Shown: piece by piece, positions 36,324 to 46,970 of the stretch
Position numbering within the stretch: the stretch's first letter is position 1
How the letters are laid out: every line of letters starts with the position of its first letter
Assembly (NCBI GenBank): GCA_950022655.1
Contig: OX465581.1
Coordinates: forward strand, 107,677,125 to 107,741,124
DNA length: 64,000 nucleotides
Direction: 5' to 3'
From: Alentia gelatinosa
Taxonomy: Eukaryota; Annelida; Polychaeta; Phyllodocida; Polynoidae
Translations under genes and position numbers: made by a program
Notes under the pieces: model-generated
What the model was told of the DNA's origin: nothing
The model's database searches: none
What the model saw: the letters and a program-made list of their open reading frames with translations, nothing else

Positions 36324-39300
36324 CTAGAAAGGTGTTTTGGGTCGTTTGGCAATATGAGCCTTAATCTCAGGATGTGCCAAGACTTTGTCCTTTAGAGCGT
36401 TCAGCTTGGTAGCCTTTGCGAGGGACAGTTTGGGGCAAAACAGGGGAATAGCATCGATGAACTCGGCCATCATTACATCAATCCATTTCATCTGTAAATC
36501 AACAGGAACATCCATTAATCAAAAACCAATATCATGTTACCAGTGTATGAAATATTTGATATCATACTTTATTATCCACCTAATACAAAGTGTCCATAGA
36601 AAACACATAGGGAGTTTGTATGGGTCCATACCCGGAGCATACAGATATGTTGTATGCTCCGGGTGGCGCATACGGAAAAATAGAGCGTATGGAAAAATAG
36701 TGCATAACTAAAACGAACTGATATCGACATGCCACTTGTCCATAAAAAGGTGGATAATAAATACAATATAGACTGGTTTCAGATAAAAGCGGCCGTATGC
36801 TCCTCGGAGTTGACTCTGTGCAATATCCTCGCATACGCTCGGATATTACTACACGTCGACTCCTAGGAGCATATGGCCGCTTGTATCTGAAACCAGTCAA
36901 TATTGTGTATGTATGCACTTTCAAGGAAAAACATCACAAAGGATACTTCATTTTATTATCCACCTAATACAAAGTGTCCATAGAAAACACATAGGGAGTT
37001 TGTATGGACATACCCGGTGCATACAGATATGTTGTATGCTCCGGGTGGCGCATACGGAAAAATAGTGCGTGCGGAAAAATAGTGCATAACTAAAACGAAC
37101 TGATATCGACATGCCACCTACCCATAAAAGGTGGATAATAAATACAATATAGACTAGTTTCAGATAAAAGCGTTTGTATGCTCCTCGGAGTTGACTCTGC
37201 GCAATATCCTCGCATACGCTCGGATATTACTACGCGTCAACTCCTCGGAGCATACGGCCGCTTGTATCGGAAACCAGTCAATATTGTGTATGTACTCTCT
37301 TCTGAAATAAAAGCTGCTATGAAAAAAAGATATCATGAGTAATCACTGGATGGTAATTAGTAGAAACCGAACGAGAGTTAGGCTTGACAATGTTTATGCC
37401 ACGATGGGCAGGTCGTGTATTACTACACGAGGCGTAGCCGAGTGTAGTGAGGAACAGACCTGACCAGAGTGGCATAGACACTGACAAGTCTAACTCGAGT
37501 TCCGTTTCGTATTTATCCTACCCCGTCTCTGCTTTTTTATTATCCACCTAATACAAAGTGTCCATAGAAAACACACAGGGAGTTTGTATGGGCATACCCG
37601 GTGCATACGGATATGTTGTATGCTCCGGGTGGCGCATACGGAAAGGTAGTGCGTACGGGAAAATAGTGCATAACTAAAATGAACTGATACCGACATGCCA
37701 CTTGCCCAGAAAAGGTGGATAATAAATACAATATAGACTGGTTTCAGATAAAAGCGGATGTATGCTCCTCGGAGCATACTACCGCTTATATCTGAAACCA
37801 GTCAATATTATGTATGTATTACTAAAAGATAAATATTGACTCAACGACCAACAGAACTTTTTTCATAGCAGCTGACATCCTGCTCTCTGATTGGTCAATA
37901 ATGTTATTACTCTAGTGGCATAAAAAACATTTTATGTCACGGCCTGCCACATAAAATTTGCCTATGTTAAGTCTATGGCGCTTTTTTATTAGGGGTAGGA
38001 TAATCATAGTTACTGCTGGCAGAGAACTAAATGGAATAAAGATCTACTGAGAGACTTGACGATGTATGGTGTCTGACAATGAATGTGTCTGCATACAGTA
38101 ACGTGTAATCTAGATGCATAGTAGTTGATGACCAGTATTATCATCACCATCAAGTTAGAAATAGAGATAAAAGACACTTGATTACTCGATAAGTTTAATT
38201 TACTTCATGTATTCAGTCTGTGGTGTCTGCCCTACATTAAGAACAACATAGTGCAAACGACTTTGATTCTAAGCTTACTAGTCTGAGCGCAGCATCATGC
38301 ACTGTATGATATGACTAAGACACCGGTCACAAAGAAATGTTTGGTTCATAGTTTACCTTATCACCACAGAAATATTCGCTGTCCATGAAACCTTGGAATT
38401 TGTTTATCCAGTCTTCCGTTGACTCGTCAAAACTTTTCATTAACTCCGCCTGCAAGTTCGGAAAGGTATAAAGTGTACGCCATTTTCAACAATGAATTGG
38501 AGGTCTCTGTTTTAGGTAACAGTGGTTCTTATTAGTAGATAAGATCGCTTTGCAATTTTTATCGATGCGATTTTAGAAATAAATGAATACTTTTGCCCAT
38601 TAATTGCAATAAATTGGAATTTCTTCATACGAATCATTTGAGAAACAGTGGTTGCAAATTATCGAAGACAAATAACCCTAAATACGCGCATAGATAGCTT
38701 TGTCTCTTTTTTGTTTGTTTTTCTAGCAGTTTCTACCAGGGAAGATTGCTACAAACAACACCGAGTTCGGCATCAGTGCCACTCTTCTGACAGTTTCAGT
38801 TGAGTAACAGTTTCTACGTATGCTTCAGAGGGGGGGTAATAAGAGGAGATAGGTGATATGTTAAGTCATAGTATATGTTGAGAGGGCACATATTTATTCG
38901 TTATGGCGCATCATGCCTTTGTACGGCTCTACACCTTCTTTAATTGTCTCAGTCGTTTTACAGATATGCATCATCATCGATGACATGTAGTAGACTCGAC
39001 ATAGGCAGGGTGTATTATCTTTGTTAACTTGGTATGTATATGAATCTAGTTTTTTTAGATTAGGTCATATACTAGAGAATACATGGGTAACATGAATAAT
39101 ACGTGTATGGTACACTTGTTCAATACAGCAAAATATATAATGAGAGCTAAAATGGTTTTGTCTTGGCCCAGTTGCTGCCACAATCTGGGTAGAGTTTCAG
39201 ATACCTGTACGTGTAAGCATAATTGTCCAGAGCCATAGATGATCCATAGCTTGGGAACAGAAAAGCCAATTTCCTTAACTAACTCTCAGTACATATATAT

Positions 39301-42300
39301 CATAGTATCATGTTAGCATGTGGTCAATACTTCTTCATTAAGGCAAGTATATCTTCATTCATACCTTTTTCGCCTCATCCTTCTCAAAAAAGCCTTTCGT
39401 CATTGCTGTGAAAGTATCTTCAATGCATCCAGCGATCATGGCCATCTTCATATCTTCAAGGTCAGTCTTTCCCCCAAGTCCTACATCAACAACAAAGAGG
39501 ACATTCACTTGCAACTTATGGTGCAAATAGGATCTACATATATATACATGTACACCTTGAATGATAAGAAATTGTTGGCAGGTGTAAGTAGACAACTGCA
39601 TGTATGTGTACTATTTTACCGGGGGACAAAGAGGGACATTTGCAAAATTGAACGTCTGCAAGATAGAGGAATGGTCGTCGGTGTTCAAATACAGAAGTTA
39701 ATTATTTTCAATTACAAGTATATCCTAAAGGGGAACTGTAAGAGCCTCTCTGGATATAACAGCATCAAATATTACTTTTCAAGGTGGATGTGTGTCCTGT
39801 TTTTAGTGCACAGCTATAACATTACTGCAGACGGTTGATAACAGATTACTATATGGATTGTCTTCGGGGTGGCCAATCCGGGTCTAAGAAAATCTCAAGT
39901 CCCGATCTGCAATTACACACCACCAATAGGCCTTTTTCCATAGGCCAGTGTTGCACGTTATCTACGTGGTTACGCAATGCTTGCAGCCAAACAAACACTT
40001 GGCAACGTATACTTTAGCATTGCATAACTGAGTGTGAACGTAATACATTTGCAATACCCGTTTAGATTATTTCCAAAGAAAGAACAGCGATGCCATCGTA
40101 TTCTATGGTATTCCAGCTCTGATTTGGTGTGTCATACACGCATATCACCTCAAGAATACATTAGATATAGCTTAGATAGTACAGTAACACCGAAACTGGA
40201 TGCATCACAACACATTGGCAAGCCTAGCCATCCTATGCCTACCTGTTTCTAAGGTACAACTGAGATAATTATTAATTCTAAAGTTAAGGCAAACCAGACT
40301 CATTAATTCAATGACCTAAGTATGTTCCAGCTATCTTATTTTTAGAAAAACAACACTCCTACTATCACACCCACCGTTCACACTCCAGGTGTGATTGTTA
40401 TGTGTCTATTGGCAGGAGGCCACACTGGGCCGTGTTTTTCCAAGATATAACGAAAACCGTTGAACGGAAACCCCTGTGTACAGGTGTTGCCGTTCAGTGC
40501 TGTCTAACGGCTGCAGGCATTGAATAACCAGCCTAATCACATAGTTCCTCTTCCCTGTATTCTGGGGCAACAGAAAATAGTTCCGTAGTGAGTAGGAACC
40601 AAGTAGATAGGTGCAACACTGGCCTGTGGAGAAAGGAGTTCACTATGTGCAAATGCTTATAGTGCAATTGAGGAAACGAATGGCCAAACATCTGGTCTGG
40701 CTGGATTAAGAAGCATCCAGATTCCACTGGAAAGCTACCACTGAATACACAGTTATACATTTGTTTCATACATCTCTGTAGCAACACATATCGACAATCA
40801 CTAGTGCGCAGCATGGGAAAGCAAAACGGCCCCGTTTGGGAACTGACAAGACAGGTACAACTGACTAAGCCATTAGTGGACACGTAATTACATTTGTATT
40901 CACAATTAGTACAATAAAGACACCAATGATAAAGGTGACCTATATCTTATTACGTGTAAGGACCATATGCATCGCTGGAGAAAATGAGGAAGCAAAGTCG
41001 GTAAGAATACCTTTTGGTGTAACAGTGCCTGAACTTACCGACTGTCTTGCCAAGGAATTGGAAAATTGCTAGTGACTGGCAGAACGGCTCATTGTCAACC
41101 TCCAGCACTGGCAAAGCCCCGAACGGTGTTTCTGGAAATTCGATAAAGACAAATTACCAACATGATTGCACAAAAGTATGTAATGGTCGAAACGTCGATT
41201 CTACAATCTAAATCAAATGCCTACATTAATTTGGTACCAAAGTGGTTGTGCTGTTTTATAATGTTATGTATTAAAAATTTGAACACATTCTTAATGGGAA
41301 CTTGATAAAGGGGGGGGGGGCAGTTACATTTCGATGGTCACTGAAGCTTATCCCCTCAGCCACCGCATGGTCACCGCAAGGCCAGCACATGGCTGCCGTG
41401 TTTATCAACTAAACAGCTGTCAGCCGGACAGATAGAAATAGGCGTGGTGGAGCAGGCCATATGCTCAACGTCGGCGGCCTCATGGAAATGGAACGGCCAT
41501 AGGCAAATGTCTCTAGAATATTTATTAATTATAAATTTGTTTCATACATTTAAAAAGTATGTGCTACAACAAAAAACGACTTCGCTAGTGTGCAGTATTG
41601 GGAACAACCTAGCCAAGTTTGTGGAGTAACAGGCCCGGATGTACTGGCTACAGTGAATCCCAGAGGAGGTGTGAAGCGTAGCGCCCCCTATACCGACCTG
41701 AACCATATATACGATCGCGACAGCCTCAGGGTGCCACTCTCAGCCAGCATGGCCAAGGGGCAGTAGGTGGAGGGGTAAGCACAGTGTGGTGGTAGGCATG
41801 AGTAAGAGTGGTGGGTAGGACACAGGGACTGAGGCCAGTCTAGCCTTAGTCCGAGAAACCTTTACTGCCTAGGGACAGCCTTCACAGTCAGAGCCTCTAG
41901 GACTAGTCTAGCCCAAGCCTAGCAACACTTGTGAGAAATAAGGCAGTATTCAACAACAAAAAACAGGCATAAAACATGGAGCTCTATTGAGCTCTATTGT
42001 GGTTTGGAAAAGATTAGATATCACTCTATCAATATTTGAAAAGATTTTTGATAGAGCTCTAACAGATTGTATACAGTAGCTGTTCCTAATTAGCCAATTT
42101 TGGCAATATTTTCCTATAGGAATCTGCATGGCTTCATGCTTTGTTGTGGTTCTCTATTGTCGCTCAAAACTGTAGAGGGCGCTGCGCTTCACACCTCCTC
42201 TGAGTGAATCCAGTTGTGGATGTGTACACTGGCATGTTTGGCAGACGCCCACCGGTGGCAAAATCACAGTCACCCCGCTGTCGAACAAACCCTTACGGAA

Positions 42301-42562
42301 CTCAATCTCAAGTTCACGAACCAGAATATGAATATGTTGACATGTTGTTATGATGGCACGTATAGTGTCCATAATAAGATAAACAAAATATTGGCATTTC
42401 CTTCTGAAATAAAATTGTGATACACATACTTGGCTTGAGTGCGGGCCAGTCTTCACCCTTGATGCGTTGGTCTTCGTACTTTACTTTACCGTAGGCCATG
42501 AGGAGCCGGGCCACCTCGGCGCGACCACGGCCATCGAAGTAGATCAATTTGTAAGACGGCAT
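36324..42562 (-). CDS. Glutathione S-transferase, sigma class, divergent tandem copy (GST-2)
   Basis: Five minus-strand coding exons, 42430-42562, 41039-41131, 39365-39480, 38357-38449 and 36324-36491, give 200 residues. The lengths 133, 93, 116, 93 and 168 equal those of GST-1. It starts [16 protein letters not shown] with catalytic Tyr8 and keeps PVLEVD and CQS for glutathione binding. In the first exon I count 27 of 44 residues identical to GST-1. It differs at usually conserved places: GALPVLEVDNE for [23 protein letters not shown] for SRYLAKK, and MKWIDVMM where the N-capping box (S/T)xxD should be, so the capping Ser/Thr is Lys. The C-terminal domain also carries FCPKL. It may be a ligand-binding or structural relative, as S-crystallins are, but this is inference. 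A splice acceptor at 42573 shows a non-coding 5' exon. Introns 1 and 4 are rich in transposons. Confidence 0.93.
36568..36912 (+). mobile_element. Bipartite double-hairpin element, family 4, copy 1
   Basis: Module 1: TTTATTATCCACC (36568) to GGTGGATAATAAAT (36749-36762), with inner GAGCATACA / TGTATGCTC foldback. Module 2: ACTGGTTTCAGATA (36772) to TATCTGAAACCAGT (36885-36898), with arms continuing AAAGCGGCCGTATGCTCC. It ends ATATTGTGTATGTA. Lies in GST-2 intron 4. Confidence 0.85.
36952..37293 (+). mobile_element. Bipartite double-hairpin element, family 4, copy 2
   Basis: Same order and near-identical sequence to the copy at 36568, only 40 bp downstream of it: TTTATTATCCACC start, GGTGGATAATAAAT, then the GGTTTCAGATA hairpin, end ATATTGTGTATGTA. 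Confidence 0.85.
37357..38003 (-). mobile_element. Bipartite element family 1, split by a family 4 insertion
   Basis: Read on the minus strand it starts TTATCCTACCCCTAATAA (38003) and ends GGTTTCTACTAA (37357), homologous throughout to 48683-49046. Between 37536 and 37814 it is interrupted by a complete family 4 element. The hairpin part is 37357-37507, with centre ACACGAGGCGTAGCCGAGTG. Confidence 0.85.
37536..37814 (+). mobile_element. Bipartite element family 4, copy 3, nested in family 1
   Basis: TTTATTATCCACC to ATTATGTATGTA with shortened second hairpin (ACTGGTTTCAGATAAAAGCGG directly facing CCGCTTATATCTGAAACCAGT; each arm given in full would exceed the space). The uninterrupted family 1 copy at 48683-49046 gives the empty site: GCTTT joined to TGTATTACT. 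No target duplication beyond perhaps one T is visible. Confidence 0.85.
40335..40520 (-). repeat. Repeat shared with 17860-18030
   Basis: See 17860-18030 for the shared parts. It lies in GST-2 intron 2. The stretch 40533-40883 downstream holds a 116-codon minus frame without family features; TTTGTTTCATACAT in it recurs at 41536. Confidence 0.5.
41661..42202. mobile_element. MITE with long TIRs and 9-bp target duplication, in GST-2 intron 1
   Basis: Terminal inverted repeats CAGAGGAGGTGTGAAGCG(T/C)AGCGCCC at 41661 and, inverted, ending at 42202. The flanks are the same nine bases AGTGAATCC at 41652-41660 and 42203-42211, an evident target-site duplication. The CAGAG end fits hAT elements (which make 8 bp); 9 bp fits Mutator types. 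The 542-bp interior is non-coding. Confidence 0.85.
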
Positions 42563-42930
42563 GATGACAGATCCTGTAGGAAAATGATGTTGATGTTTTG
42601 GAGATTGTGGAAATTGAGATTACAGTCACTACTTTGTCGCGACCAAAATTACAATGTCAGTGCTTTGCCTCCTATGGCACCCTCCCTCTGTTCTCTCTTT
42701 TCATTGGTCACTCTCGCCTGATCCCTGATTCGATACGTGTCCTGAGTATACTCGTTCGTTCACCAACGGTACGCTCCAGTGAGTTTGGGCCTAGACTGGT
42801 TCAAGTCCTTGATTATGGATATATATATATAATTGATAAATAGAACTACTTTTCAGCATTTGAATATCCTCTATTTAGAGAAAATAATTATAGAGAACGT
42901 CCTGACCATGCTGTACATGCTACAAAACGA

Positions 42931-43000
42931 GATGAACATTAACGGGGAATACATAACAAGGCGTTTACGCCGAGTTCCGTATTCCCCGTTAATGTTCATC
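42931..43000. repeat. Perfect 22-bp-arm hairpin
   Basis: Arms GATGAACATTAACGGGGAATAC (42931-42952, given here as GATGAACATT plus AACGGGGAATAC) and the exact complement at 42979-43000, around ACAAGGCGTTTACGCCGAGTTC-like centre (in two parts, ACAAGGCGTTT and ACGCCGAGTTC). The centre matches that of family 1 hairpins. Lies upstream of GST-2 coding exon 1. Confidence 0.8.
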
Positions 43001-43229
43001 GAGTTTGCCCAGGAATATCCCTCCTCACTGGGTAGTAGACTGTCTTCATTCCATATATACCCCTCCACCTACCCCTCCCCCCCCCCCCCCCCCATCCTAG
43101 CCGTGATTCCTGGACGAATCACACAGCAAAATACATGTACTGTATCTTCTTCTTGTTTTAATCATGAATGTCCATAATCAAAGAATTGAGCAAGGCTTGG
43201 TGGGTAGGTGTAGGCTTTTGGGGACCTGA

Positions 43230-43560
43230 AGCCATGTAAAGCGTACTAGACTACTGCGCCTGATAATATTCAACAAGAATGGAAACCACAAATACCATTT
43301 TCCAATGAAAATAAGTTCCGTAGTGGCAGTCTTAAGCACGACTTAGTTTAGTTGGGTCGCAGTCTAGTTACTGACCGCCCGCTAAGGTGTTTGTGAGTGT
43401 GAGTGTGGGAGGGGGCACTGTGTCAAGAAAGGGGTTATCCACGAGACCCAAATGAAGTCGTGCTTCTACAGAACCCATTTCCATTAGAAAAGGGGTATTT
43501 GTGGTTGCCATTCTTGTTGGATATAAGAAACCGCAGTAGCTTAGCACGCTTTACATGGCT
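43230..43560. mobile_element. MITE with about 65-bp terminal inverted repeats
   Basis: AGCCATGTAAAGCGT, CTACTGCG, CAACAAGAATGG and AACCACAAATACC occur in order from 43230 and inverted from 43560. About 330 bp, non-coding. Lies upstream of GST-2 coding exon 1, probably in its 5'-UTR intron. Confidence 0.8.
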
Positions 43561-44242
43561 AAAGAAAATAATTTCCTAAATTGGCCCATAGGACCCATTG
43601 AAATGACCCTTTCTAAAATACTTTAAGAAAACAAGGTAACCAACATGATTTTATGGACACAGTATCTGATAGGAGTTAACAAAAAAGTAATTATTATAGA
43701 GGTATGAAATCCGATATTGAAGGACATTCTTATATTGTTTTAGGAACACGTTGCTGTTTATCTATATCGCAGGTATCAGAATAAGAGAATACTGGGTCTC
43801 AATCTGAATGCGGTACTTCCCGAGATAGATAAGTACAAACTTGAATATTTGACTTGGGCAAAATATGGATGAAGGCACAATGTTTACAACTGAATAACTG
43901 TGGTTAAAGATAAGTTCCCCTAATGATGTAGAACTGTATTTTGAAACCCTGATGAAGGCAGCAATCGGCGAAATATTGGTTTTTGATTTGTTCCGGGCCA
44001 CAACATTTTGATACCAATAACTAAATCATCAAAAAAAAGTGAAAGAAAAACGCAATCATCACTGCCAAGCATATCAACGAAACAATGAAGAAAGGAAAAT
44101 ATATGCAAAGTAATTCACTCAAGATATGAAATTAAATATTCTAATTTGCCTCCCTTTTCTAATAGTGGAATGAAATATGAGATCTAACTACAGAGACGTA
44201 TTATCGTAAAACTAGATGAGGTTCAATCCTGTCCACCGTATT

Positions 44243-44512
44243 CCACAACTGGAGTTTGGCAAAGTGACTTCATGAGGCGAAGCCGAGTGAAGTCCGGAGC
44301 CAAAACTTCAGGAGTGGCATGCGGTGGCCAAGATTAAAACGAATCAGGTTTTGATTTTATCCTACCCTATCTCCTCGATTTTGGAATATTGCATGATACC
44401 AATGCTGTATGCCACTAGTGGCATATAAAACTATGTATGCCAGTCAGCTTGGCATACGGAAACCCAATGTTAAGCCTATGGGATTATGTATTAGGGGTAT
44501 GATAAAGAGTGG
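44243..44512 (-). mobile_element. Bipartite double-hairpin element, family 3, copy 2
   Basis: Inverted homologue of 23060-23356: TTTATCATACCCCTAATA at 44512 on the minus strand, the inverted partner TTTATCCTACCC at 44357-44368 on the plus strand, then TGGCCAAGATTAAAACGA and the centre GAGGCGAAGCCGAGTG. The outer arm is damaged at 44243-44265. Confidence 0.75.
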
Positions 44513-44583
44513 TTAGAGGTACCTACTGATTGTTTCCTGGTGAAGGCTGGAGCAGGTATGGTCTGTGTACTAGGAGGGCACAC

Positions 44584-44626
44584 TCTTTATAAAGGGTGTA
44601 GTTGGTGACGTCAGGTCTTTACGTCA
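44584..44626 (-). promoter_or_regulatory. Candidate GST-2 promoter: TATA box and two CRE-like sites
   Basis: On the minus strand TGACGTAA (44619-44626) and TGACGTCA (44606-44613) stand upstream of CTTTATAAAG (44584-44593). A donor-like GTAG followed by GTACCT near 44520 could end a first exon that splices to the GST-2 acceptor at 42573. CRE-type sites bind ATF/CREB proteins. Placement is inference; the TATA palindrome works on either strand. Confidence 0.4.
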
Positions 44627-44639
44627 TCAGTGTATAATA

Positions 44640-46740
44640 CAACCCTTCGACCTTCGTGACACTTGACGAGATACAGAGATAAAATGTGCAGCAGATTATC
44701 CTCTGAGAGACCGTTCTCCTGCAAAATCCTACATGTATCCTTAAATCTCCATGTACACTGTATATTATCTTTTATCATTTAATTATTGGGAATAAATATC
44801 ATCATGCTTATATATGCAAGCTGATTTTGATATAGTATGATCATTTTTCCAAAGGTTCCCTTTATTTTCAGAGGCAACTATATAGATGATAAAATGTAAA
44901 TGTTAAGTGAAGTTAAAAAGGCTTAAAACATGTTTTTATATGAGAAACCCGTTATACATCGGAATGTATTATTGGAGTCGGTTACCTATTGAAATCCAAG
45001 ATACAAACTCGATGTATTTATTTCAGGGAGAAAGGGGCAAGAAGTAAAAAATGGGCCAACGAAGAAGTTGTCTGATTGTCAGAAATCCCAACTCATCACG
45101 TCTCATTAAACTCATCGTAATATACTATCCACTTTCCTGAGTACTAACTGCAATCACGGATGTATACTATCAACCAAATGGTTGTAATCTGCAAAACAGA
45201 GGCACACAAAACCTGCAAATCAGCAGAATGTTTATGTATTTACTTACTATATTGAAAAAAAAGTCATCTATATTTTTTCTTTGTGATTGGAGTATAAAGA
45301 GGAAAAGGTAATAATTTTCTATGAGATTCCTTAAGTTGGTCCGATACATGATGTCACCTTTATATTCACTCCAATATTTTCTTTAAACAAGATCAGAATA
45401 TAGATTGCTTTCCAAACCCGCTACTCCAGAGGTGAGATGTGCGGGAGGAACCGATAACCCTTAAGCTGATTGTTGGTTGTGCAATGTTAGTAAAGCTTAT
45501 CTTGAAAGCCTATTTTTTTTATCTAATTACCTTGGAGTTGGTTTGTTTTGGAGGGGGTGCGGCGTGGGGGTCATGGTTGTGTGGGCGCAGCAGTGATCCA
45601 TTCATGTGGACTGGTTACGAGTTGTAGTATCTTTATCAGCTATGTTGTCCTTATTATCCTAGTTATTGACCATGTATTGTATATCCATGTCGTAAAACCT
45701 ATTGTTAATTACTAACGTTGGACGAAGGAGTCTTTGATACGGAGAAATATCTCTATTCCAATAAACACTGAATAGTAATTGGATGTTATACAACGTGAAA
45801 AGAGAGTTGATATCATATAAAGTACCAATTTAAATTCCAAGAATTGTGTGTGAGTTCTTCTCCTCCATTTTGTATGGAGGAATATTTATATTTCGATATA
45901 CATTGAGTATTAACTGGATGTTAGATAACCACAGAGAACGTTATTCCAGACAATGTACACATTAACAAATATGAGGTTTTATGTACTACACCATTACGGT
46001 CCTACCCGCCAATCATTTCCCTCTTCCCAGGTTCATATTTATGTGCATGACTCAGCAGGAGTGACCATCCTGATTGTAAATGACATATGTCATAGATAAA
46101 ATCTCTGACATAATTCGTGATAACGCATTTGGGGTTTTCGGATTAACTGTTATCCACTTCAGTATGCATATTTCCTGGTGTAGTACATATATGTTGGCTT
46201 CAGTGCAGCGATAATAAGATTGCCTAGAAGATTAATTCGGTTTACTACAGGTGACATTGTGTTAGAGCTTATTTCTGTTTGTGGCCAATATTGGATAGCT
46301 TAAATTGACTACCGACCAGAGGTTCGCTATATGTGAACTATCTGGTGAACTTATTTTGATCCTTATAAACACAGACCCACTCTACCTGGAACCATGACCT
46401 ATGCATAAATTTACATACATCTATTATGAAAGGTAACTGCCCACACTTTTTCAGGTTCATTGTGGGATTGCAATGAGCAGGTTCGCTGGCCAATACAGAA
46501 GGATTCTATGGGGTTTTCATTCCAAATTCAAATAGGTTTTCCCCTGTTCTCTCGTCCAATCCACTTTGTTGGGACATCAAACAACAGAGCAGATATCATA
46601 TTTCCATGCGTCAAAGGTAACAAATCTGTGGGATGGTTAAAAAAAATACGAATTACTGAACATAGATATACTATCATCTAACCTGTCACACAGACGGTTT
46701 GAGGACCTCTGATGAGAAACATTAGTACTACTGTTACAGA
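44640..46740. other. Intergenic, otherwise no recognised gene
   Basis: AT-rich sequence; apart from the candidate exon at 46455-46616 I see no exon series, RNA gene or defined element. Confidence 0.45.
46455..46616 (+). other. Candidate orphan coding exon, phase 1-1
   Basis: Between CTTTTTCAG (46446-46454) and AAAG followed by GTAACA there is a 162-nt open stretch of 53 full codons, SLWDCNEQVRWPIQKDS... to ...IIFPCVK, with both ends in phase 1, the pattern of extracellular module exons. I do not recognise the sequence and find no neighbouring exon. It may be chance. Confidence 0.25.
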
Positions 46741-46744
46741 TCAA

Positions 46745-46970
46745 GCACCTGTGGATCTTGAGGTATTTTGGTCTTCAGTGATTGGTCATGGTCAGCTGGG
46801 CACGCCTCTAAGAGACTGTGACACTGGCTCCCTGCTCTGTTCTCACTATCACAGTGAACAGCATGCAGATAGTAAAGGGATAGTTTTCTGGAAGCACACG
46901 AAAAGTTCAATGTGACCACTCTAAACTCTAGATGATGTATTTAGCGCGTGCAAGCACGCTCTAACGAGGA
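46745..46970 (-). mobile_element. RS-family element, copy R5
   Basis: Inverted copy of 34955-35330: GGTCATGGTCAGCTGGGC, TCACAGTGAACAGCATG, CTCTAGATGATGTATTTAG and a closing hairpin AGCGCGTGCAAGCACGCT. It is directly followed by the S2 element at 46970. Confidence 0.6.

Noticed and set aside
36568..37814. Regularly spaced repeats that could suggest a CRISPR-like array
   Set aside because: The repeats are complete transposable elements of about 280-345 bp in an animal intron, not short direct repeats with spacers.
39320..39838. 172-codon plus-strand open frame
   Set aside because: It runs antisense through GST-2 exon 3, which is well supported on the minus strand.
42796..42810. GGTTCAAGTCC, like a tRNA B box
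   Set aside because: No A box at the right distance and no cloverleaf stems; no tRNA called anywhere in the window.
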